A stretch of 64,000 nt of DNA from Cylicocyclus nassatus (Eukaryota > Nematoda > Chromadorea > Rhabditida > Strongylidae). The notes below the pieces were generated by a model. The model saw only the letters and a program-made list of their open reading frames with translations, made no database searches and was not told where the DNA came from. Each line of letters opens with the position of its first letter. Within the stretch, counting starts at the first letter, position 1. Positions 35,512 through 43,400 of the stretch are shown here, piece by piece. A program made the translations under genes and the position numbers. The DNA is taken from the NCBI GenBank assembly GCA_958299035.1, contig CATQJL010000316.1, positions 7,844,347 to 7,908,346 on the forward strand, read 5' to 3'.

Positions 35512-36060
35512 ACAAAAAATTAACTTTCCGAATGAGGAATTTTCTCATTCGGCATGATGAAAAAAAGGGAAAAACAGAAAAAAAAGGAAGGATGAAAAAA
35601 AAAGGGGAGGGATATTTCGCAATGGGTATAAGAACAGCAATAAACAGAGAAAATGATATGGAAACAGCAAAATTAACAACAAAATGTTACAAGGAGTTAC
35701 CAAAACATATAATAGAGGGGGGAAAGGAACGGAACAACAAAAAAAACTTGTCGAGCGGCCGAAGACTGGATGCGATGTTGAGGCGAAGGAGAAGTGGAGG
35801 GTACGTAGTTGCGGCGGAGTTGGGCTTGACGAACTGGAGAAGATCTAGATCAAGTATATTATTATTGAAATATATAATAAATCATTCCCTGCTGGGATAT
35901 ATGGGAATATTGAGTGGTACTGGATGCCATATTCGAGCTGATGCGTCAGAGCAGACGCATAGCAGACGCATATCGTCTTTCAAGGATTTGATTGACTGAT
36001 ATTTCATTTTTAGACTGATATGCTTAACGCGCGTCTGCTCTTGCGCAAGAAGATGTCACC
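35512..36060. promoter_or_regulatory. Non-coding segment between 3' LTR and antisense gene
   Basis: It contains a perfect 9-bp-stem hairpin (ccgaatgag/ctcattcgg, 35528-35552) beside the polypurine tract. There are also two tandem copies of agcagacgcat (35950-35971) preceded by atgcgtc, and an inverted copy gcgtctgct at 36031-36039. These 9-mers lie 30-120 bp upstream of the TATA-like box of the antisense gene and are candidate activator sites. A purine-rich plus-strand open frame (35364-35999) spans this segment and the LTR; I do not call it a gene. Confidence 0.5.
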
Positions 36061-36068
36061 CTGGCTGC

Positions 36069-36075
36069 ATAAAAG
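36069..36075 (+). promoter_or_regulatory. TATA-like box of the antisense gene
   Basis: ataaaag in the context gcataaaaggg lies 116 bp upstream of the plus-strand ATG 36185. An initiator-like tcttcagcc follows about 25 bp downstream (36091-36099). A pyrimidine-rich stretch then runs to tactctag (36164-36171), a likely spliced-leader or cis acceptor; it would remove a short upstream ATG at 36159. Confidence 0.6.
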
Positions 36076-36184
36076 GGTGATTAAGCCGCTTCTTCAGCCA
36101 TTTGCCTATTTCTTCCTTATTTTTTGCTATCTTTTTTTTCTTGCTTGGTCTTCCCTTATGTTGCTACTCTAGAGTTAACGCAAG

Positions 36185-36632
36185 ATGCCCGCTGTTAATG
36201 AAGTAGCGCCCGTGAGAAGTAACCAGGTGAGTAATTAAAGATATGTTCATCGCATTTCTTTTTACCTTGAGGGTTTTTGTGGCTAATTTGTGAATTAATT
36301 TTTATTTTTTATAATTACAGGACTTCATCGATAAGGACAGAGAAATCAATATGCTCCGTAGGAAACTGAATGCGGCCGAACGGGAAAGGGATGAGTTCAA
36401 AAAGGTAAGACATTTTTGTTCCATGTTGTGAATAATTTGATAAGTATTTTCTTTTTAGAGCGCCGAAGAGTTGACTGAGAAGTTGTCTAATGAGCGATGG
36501 ACGTCAAGGGCCAAACAAGCATGGTTGAAGAGGTCGATGGAGGACATGGCATTATTGGAAGCGGCTAACAATGCTCTGTCGAAGGCTATGTCCACCCTGC
36601 GACGTAACATCGGGGACGGCATTAATTCGTGA
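36185..36632 (+). CDS. Antisense spliced gene in the retrotransposon, 99-aa coiled-coil protein
   Basis: Three exons on the strand opposite to gag-pol-env: 36185-36226, 36321-36404 and 36459-36632. The introns (94 and 54 bp) start gtgagt and gtaaga and end attacag and tttttag, both phase 0. The joined frame is exactly 99 codons plus TGA. The protein has two runs of 3-4 heptad spacing: I23, L26, L30, A33, F40, A44, L47, L51, then L65, M72, L75, L82, M86, L89. It is rich in Arg, Lys and Glu, so a dimerising coiled coil is predicted; there is no signal peptide or membrane segment. A TATA-like box lies upstream and AATAAA (36706-36711) downstream. It converges on the 188-aa ORF, with 99 bp between the stop codons. 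I do not recognise a family. An antisense spliced coiled-coil gene recalls HTLV-1 HBZ in layout only. Confidence 0.75.
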
Positions 36633-36705
36633 TAGCTGTTTGTTGTTTATTGTAGTAAATATAGACATGTTGTGATTGTTATTGTAATGATAATAATGTT
36701 ATGAT

Positions 36706-36711
36706 AATAAA
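36706..36711 (+). terminator. Poly(A) signal of the antisense gene
   Basis: AATAAA 74 bp after the TGA, just before the stop codon of the opposing 188-aa ORF. Confidence 0.65.
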
Positions 36712-36731
36712 CATTATGGAACAATCTGTAA

Positions 36732-37298
36732 CTAGTGCAAAGACTCACCATAGCTAATTGGGTTGAGAGGTGGTCGGGAACATGGAATGAACGTTGGGGC
36801 TTTTACTGTAACCAGGATTTGGGTTTGATTAGTAGGTATAAGTTCTGAACCAACCTTTCGCCGTTTAAATGGCCCATTCTGTCCTCTGTTTGGGCATAGC
36901 AGGACGTTGTGCAGCCTGCCGCAAATGGGGCACGTTACACCACAATCTTCGTGGTGTTTCGGTTGAAGGCACCTTTCGCAGAGTCCAAGGGCTGACGCTT
37001 GCACTGCCCGCGACACAGCGTCGGGGAATTTGCAGCAACGTCCAGTCGGGTGTTGATCCTTGTTGTCTTCCACAGTGCAAAACATGCAATTTGACCTCGG
37101 GGTAGTCCTTTCCACCATAATAGTTAGCTGGTGGTGAATAATGGACCATCTCTCGCTCGTAGCTTGGACTGCTTGCATGATATTGTCGATCTTGGCATTA
37201 ATTGTTGACAGTCCGTTCTCCATCCGCTCCTTAATGTCTTTGAGGGCATCCGCTAGAGGTTCGATGTGCAAGGCGACGTCGATCTCGTCCATTGGCAT
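36732..37298 (-). CDS. Zinc-knuckle accessory protein downstream of the envelope (188 aa)
   Basis: A separate minus-strand ORF starting 152 nt after the polyprotein stop. Residues 10-62 show heptad spacing (L15, L19, I22, M26, I33, I37, I40, V44), so the N terminus is a likely coiled coil. Three zinc-knuckle-like motifs follow: C71-C74-H83-C88, C107-C110-H115/116-C119 and C123-C126-H130-C135. The 18-residue gap between the first two and the short gap before the third match the Gag block at residues 423-485, which suggests a copy of the Gag nucleocapsid on a new coiled-coil stalk. KRRKV at 145-149 looks like a nuclear localisation signal. A subgenomic spliced RNA would be needed; a weak acceptor (cacgtcag) lies about 18 nt before the ATG. 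RNA binding is inferred, and its precise role is unknown. Confidence 0.8.
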   Translation of the reverse strand: MPMDEIDVALHIEPLADALKDIKERMENGLSTINAKIDNIMQAVQATSERWSIIHHQLTIMVERTTPRSNCMFCTVEDNKDQHPTGRCCKFPDAVSRAVQASALGLCERCLQPKHHEDCGVTCPICGRLHNVLLCPNRGQNGPFKRRKVGSELIPTNQTQILVTVKAPTFIPCSRPPLNPISYGESLH

Positions 37299-37450
37299 TA
37301 GTTGTAGTGTTCAGGCTGACGTGAATTAGTCGAATGAGTATCGTTCATCAAAGTTTCTTGGTTCCACCCCTACCATATGAGATTGTTTATGTTATAAGAT
37401 ATGGGTATTGTGTACAGTGCTGATTATAATAGTGGGTCGGCCCCACTCTT

Positions 37451-40400
37451 TTAGTGCGTGGCGGCTCTGATACATTTGTATACAGTCTGAATAAACAACG
37501 CAGTTGTCTTCGCGATAATTACCGCGCAGATGTAGACTAATCTAGCGGGTGCAAAGATTAGTGCTGGTCCGAAGAAATATGTTATCACTGAGAGGATGGT
37601 TATTGATCCCAATATAACTGTGGTGACTTGCCAGTGTTTGCGGAGAGTATTCCAGATCGGTAAAATACTTGGAACTTTCCAGTCTGCAAACCAATCTTTG
37701 CGGGAATTTCTTAGTTGAGCGGGATTTTCGAACAACATGTGTTCCACAATGTCTGGTACAAAACTGAGTGTACCTGTAAGGTCAAATTTGATGGTCTTGT
37801 TGTTGCATTGCGCAACGCATGTTTCTTGCACAATTGCTTTTTGGAATTCTATTGCTAGTGCAGTTTCTTTTCCTTGCGAATCGCACTCTACTGAGAATGT
37901 GTGTTCCCCGCACTGGATTACAATCCATGCTCTTTCATTGGTTGTGCAACTGATGTTCACTTGAGCTCCTTCCTGACAGTCGTAGCATCCAAACACGCTG
38001 CTCGCGTTTAGTTTGCAATCTTGTTCAAGTAGATATTCTGCACTGTTCTTCAGTGAGCGGGATTCTAGCGATACGACTACTTCTCCTTGCATAGTTTTTA
38101 CGAAGAGTTCCTTATCTCGTTTTTGTAAGGAAGTGAAGGGAGTATGAATGGGAAATACATTTGTAATGTCATTTTTCACGTCTCTAATGGACATTTGAGG
38201 ACAGTGACATCTGATTGCTCCATTTGCGTCTTCGCATGAGCATATCATTTGGTTGGCGCAATTTTTGAAATCTTTAGCTGCTGATTGGTAAGTCGCGCAT
38301 TTAGCTGCTAGTTCGTATCCTTCTGGTAGAAGCAAAGCTTCCTTGTTTGATATTGCTATTTTTCTGTCTAGCATGGCAAAGTGCGGCGATTGTACCGAAA
38401 TTATCGAGATTTCTATTCCTTGAAATGCGTGTTTGATGTAAGGTGCGCTTGTAATCAAGGTTTCTTTTTCTTGGTTGTAGAGTGAAACTCGGACTTTCAA
38501 ATTCACCAACGGTTCCCACTTCAGACATGATACTACTTCGTAAATCTCTTCATTTCTTGGGATTTGTGTGACCCGATAAAACGAACAAGCTGGTAGCGGG
38601 AGAAAACAGCCGCAACCGAGTCCGCCGCATGAATGCTGACACCCGGAGTAGCCTGGAAACTGGTATGCTTTGCCAAGCTCTTTGATTGTCGTATTGACAG
38701 TTGTCTGCGAGCATTTGGAATTCACGCATGACCCTGCCTGCGAGCAACGTACAGTGCTAAATACTCTGGTCGTCGCATCTCTCGTAAAGTACAATGATCT
38801 TTTTGCACATCGCATTATCGTTGGATATCGTTCTACTTCAATTAGACCAACGGATTTATTGGCATGCATAATGTTGACGCAGAGTTTCAAATCCAATTCA
38901 TTGAATAGAATTTCTCTTTTGTACTCATAAGAGCAGCTGTTATGGCTGGTGCATATCAAATCGATTTCTTGCCGTATGTGGCCGTTTTGGCAGGCTACTG
39001 CCGCATCTGTTAATGCCAGTATGCATACGAGGGCAATGTTCACGGCTCTATAGATCGTCGGTGGACTAAATAATTCTAACCGCACACTTGCATTATCGCT
39101 TGTGTTAACGGTTACTTGTACGGGACGGATTAGTAACCTTTTTATGCAGGTGGAGAGCATAATAGTTGTTACAATAATCGCATAAAGCGCTAATCCAAGG
39201 GATGCTATGGCACCGTTTGGCCAACAATGTGGGTTTGCTAGTAGTTTTTTCGATAGGAATCCTTTCGAATGATCACATATATGTGGCTGTACGCAATATG
39301 CCTGTTCCATGATTTCTTGATCCTCCAGAAAGTACCTCATGGAGACAAACATGGTCTTATTTAATGCCGTTGGAGGTAATGACCACTCCCTTTGTGCGAT
39401 AGCCATCTTCGGAAAGGATCTACAAAGGCTTCCCATACATAGTTCGAATGTTGTGTTTGGATTGTTGATCTTAACATTGCCTTTTTCGCAAATTAATCTG
39501 TCGGATGCAGCTGGATTGATGAGGCATAATGCGGTGATAACTGAAAGCAACATCTGGCGTATTGGAGTTGATGCTCTGCTAAAGCCTTCGTCAGCTTCAT
39601 CCGATTCCTCCAAGCTTCGTTCAAAATTACGTATAATTGTTCGCGCATTTATCGTAGCTTGTCTCGGCGGCCGCCTCTGCGGGGGGTCTTGGTGACCTGT
39701 TGGCGGATTAGCAGCGTCGACACCTATGTCTGGCGGATTGCCGTTGTTATTCGCTCCATTATCATCTACGCCTGACAATTCGCCGTTATTGATCGTCGAG
39801 CATTCTACCTCGCTTTGTATTTCCAATGGATATATCGTGTTTAGTGGTCTATGACAAACATGTTTATTTGGTAGTAACACTTTTGCTGATCTGATTTGTC
39901 CATCTAGACTTTTCACTAATTCAATTACTTTTCCGTACGACCAGTTACCTCTGGGGAGATTCTCTTGTTTCATCAGCACTATTTCGCCGATAATTGGGTT
40001 TCGTAAGGGCACGTGGCGAGGTTGTTTGAGCGAAATTCGTTGTATTTCTCGCAGTGCAGTTAGATATTCTGTATTCCATCGTTCCCAAAATTTGTCAGCG
40101 ATTTCTTCGGAAGCTAACAAGGCTTGCTTAGCTTGCTGAGCTGTTTGAATTAACTCTGGGTCAAAGTCTAGATCGTTAGACTCGCCTTCTACTTGTGGTT
40201 CTCTAACATCAAATTTGATATTGGCCTGTAGGAAATCTACTGGACGTATTGGGATCTCAGAAATGTCGGTAAAATCTAACTTAGTGAGCGGTCTCGTGTT
40301 TATTATGGCTTCGATTCGAGCCATTGCTGTGCATAACTCGGTTAGATCAAGTCTGCGTCTGCCTATTGATTTTCGGAAGGCCATCTTTACTGTACCTATT

Positions 40401-43400
40401 AAGCGCTCCCAAGCACCACCCATCCATGGGGCTCCAGGTGGATTGAAAATCCACTTTATACCACAGTTTGCGCTGTAATTCATTACCGAAGCGCCTGTAC
40501 TCGGGTCTTTTTCATACATAATGTCCAATATTTGTTGACCAAGTCGGAAATTCGTGCCGCAATCTGTGCGTATAGTGCTGGGCACCCCTCTACGAGATAT
40601 AAATCTGATAAAACTGCTCAAAAAGGCTCCGGTTGACATATTTTCAACCACTTCCAAATGTATTGCTCGTATAGTAAGACATGTGTATAAGCAGATGTAA
40701 ACTTTTTCTTGGGTTTTTATCGTTATTGGTCCCATAAAGTCACAGCCCACTTTATCGAATGGTTTTGTTACAATTACTCTGTCTTGTGGAAGTGGTGGCA
40801 TATTTGGGGCGCCAAATGGTAAACCTTGCCATTTTTTGCAGTTTACACATCCTTTTAAGAACTTTTTGAATGCTCCTGATGGTTTCGGAATCCAAAAACG
40901 CTGTCGGGCTATCGATAATGTGTGTTCTTTTCCACAATGTGCGTTTTTCTCATGAATATCTCGCAATATTAGCCTTGCAAGGTCCGATTTCGGGTTTATG
41001 TATATGGGAGATTTAGTATCGTACGGTAATTGGGCATTTTGCAGCCGTGATTCATTACGAACAATACCGTCGCTGTCCCTGATAATCTTTTTGTTTGGAA
41101 ATTTCTTTTGTAACTTCTGTAATATTTCGTTTTTGTGTTGATCTGCGATTAACATTCGCTCACCCAGTTTCATGTCCTCGAATGTTATTTCTGTGTCTCT
41201 GTCGAACTGCGCGATTCGTTGCAACTGTATTTGAATTCCTCGATTTTCCCGGGTTTTGCTCACCCATAGTGCGATAATTTTACCAACTTTTGCCACAGTT
41301 CTTATGAGTTTATTCCACTGGGAGAATCGCGCTAGATCAACTAGATTATCGTTGTTCTCGACATCGGTTACGTCATCGATAACATGTGGCATGTGTATTT
41401 GCAACGGTTCCTCTTCCTCCTCAAACTCTTGAATCTCAGATATGTCTTTCAACTGTTTATATGGGCCTGATTGAGTAAGCCACTGCGGTCCCTCAATCCA
41501 ATCGATCTCTTGGATCTGTCTCGCAGTGACGCCGCGAGTACCAGCGTCTGCCGGGTTGTAATTAGTGGCGACATGGTGAAATTTGACCGCCACATTGCTA
41601 GATTCAAGGTCTTGTTTGAGTTTAAGTATACGTTCTCGTTGGTTCCGTACAAATACTGGAAGTTTTCGGTTCGATTTTAACCATGAAAGAGCAATTTCGC
41701 TGTCACTAACTATATGGATTTCTCGTATCGCTTCCGTAGCTGATTCACATATATTTTTCGCGAGACGGATAGCCATCAGTGTGGCCAATATTTCTAATCT
41801 TGGTATAGTTTGTATTGTTTTCTTTGGTGTAAGTCGTGTTTTCCCGCTGACTAATGCTGTTACTTGGCCTGCATACTTTTTGAAATAACTGCATGCCGCT
41901 AATGCCGAGAGACTGGCGTCCGCGAAGACCCAGAGATCGCAGAGGTCACGCTCATCTATGGCGGGCGCGTCATAATTAGAGCCGAGGTAACGCGTCACTG
42001 TGACTTCTACGTTATTGATTTCATTGCATGCTGTATTCCATTTCTTGGTTAGTTCTATGGGTAGAATTTGATTCCAATCTGTTCCTTGTTCATAGATTTC
42101 CCTCATAAGTGACTTAAGCTTTACGATTAGTGGTGCAGCTATACCAATCGGGTCATATATGGAGTTTAGTTGACTAACTATGTCTCTTTTTGTGAGATTT
42201 TCTTTCATGGGGAAGGTTATTTTTACACTAAATGCATCTGTGTGGGTATTATATGGTACTCCCAAGAACTTGATGTTTCCGCCTGGTGTTCTATCACTTT
42301 CGGGTATGTTTTTATTTACTGAATCCGAATTGGAAACAAATTCTCTCAAATTCATGCCTATTTCGGCAAAAAGTGCCTTTCCTTGGGAGTACTTTTGTAG
42401 CGCTTCCGCTGGGTTATTTGCAAATAAAAGTATATTATCTACATACAAATTTTTGATTATTTCTTGTGCAATTGGCGAGGTTTTGGAATTGAGGTAGGTA
42501 ACCAGCGCCATATTGAGGATACTTGGTGAGGCAGTTACGCCGAATGGAAGGCGATTAAATCTAAATTCCACTATGTTACTTTTTGTAAGTGGTAGATCTG
42601 GGTTTCTCAGCCACAGAAATCGACATAAATCTTTGTGTGTTTCCGTTAATCTAATTTGTGTAAATGCGGCCTCAATATCACAAAGTAAAATTATTTTGCT
42701 TGTTCGGCTAGCCACCAAAATATCGTGTATTTTAGTAACAAATGATTCTCCTTTGTGTATGACATCATTTAAAGAGAGGCATCTTTTTTGCTTAGATGAA
42801 GCATCAAAAACTATGCGCAACGGTTTTGCTTTGTTTTCGCGCCATACTCCTGAATGGGGCATGTAATATACTCCCGAGGCGTTTCTAATGTCATAGGTAA
42901 CTTTTTCAATGATGTTTTGTTCTTCGTACTCTCGGAAAATTTTGCAGTACCACTCCTTTTGCTTGGTGTTGTAACACAGCTGATTTTGCAGAGCAGCTAG
43001 TCTTCTGTAAGCAACCGCATAATTGTCCGTTAATTCAATTATATTGCTTTTGAGTGGAAATGGAGCGGTAATGTAGCCATTTTGGAAAATGATGTCCTTT
43101 GAGTAACTTTCGAAGTAGTCAAAAACTTCATCGTGTCGCGCATATTCGTTTTTTGATATGCCGAGCCCTTCCAGCTCAAACAGTTTGCTTAGTAGTTCAT
43201 TTTCTTCTTCCATTATGGCTGTCATTCCATAGATAACGTTTGTGGTTTCGTTTTTTCCATCAACTGACCCACGTCCGTATACTGTAGGTCCGAAAATCGT
43301 TCTTGCGATTCGAAGTCCCGATGGTGTAGTTGCGCTTTCCGGGGTTTCCAGAATGAAATTATAGTAGAGATCTAGTCCTACTAAGATGTCCGGATTTTGC

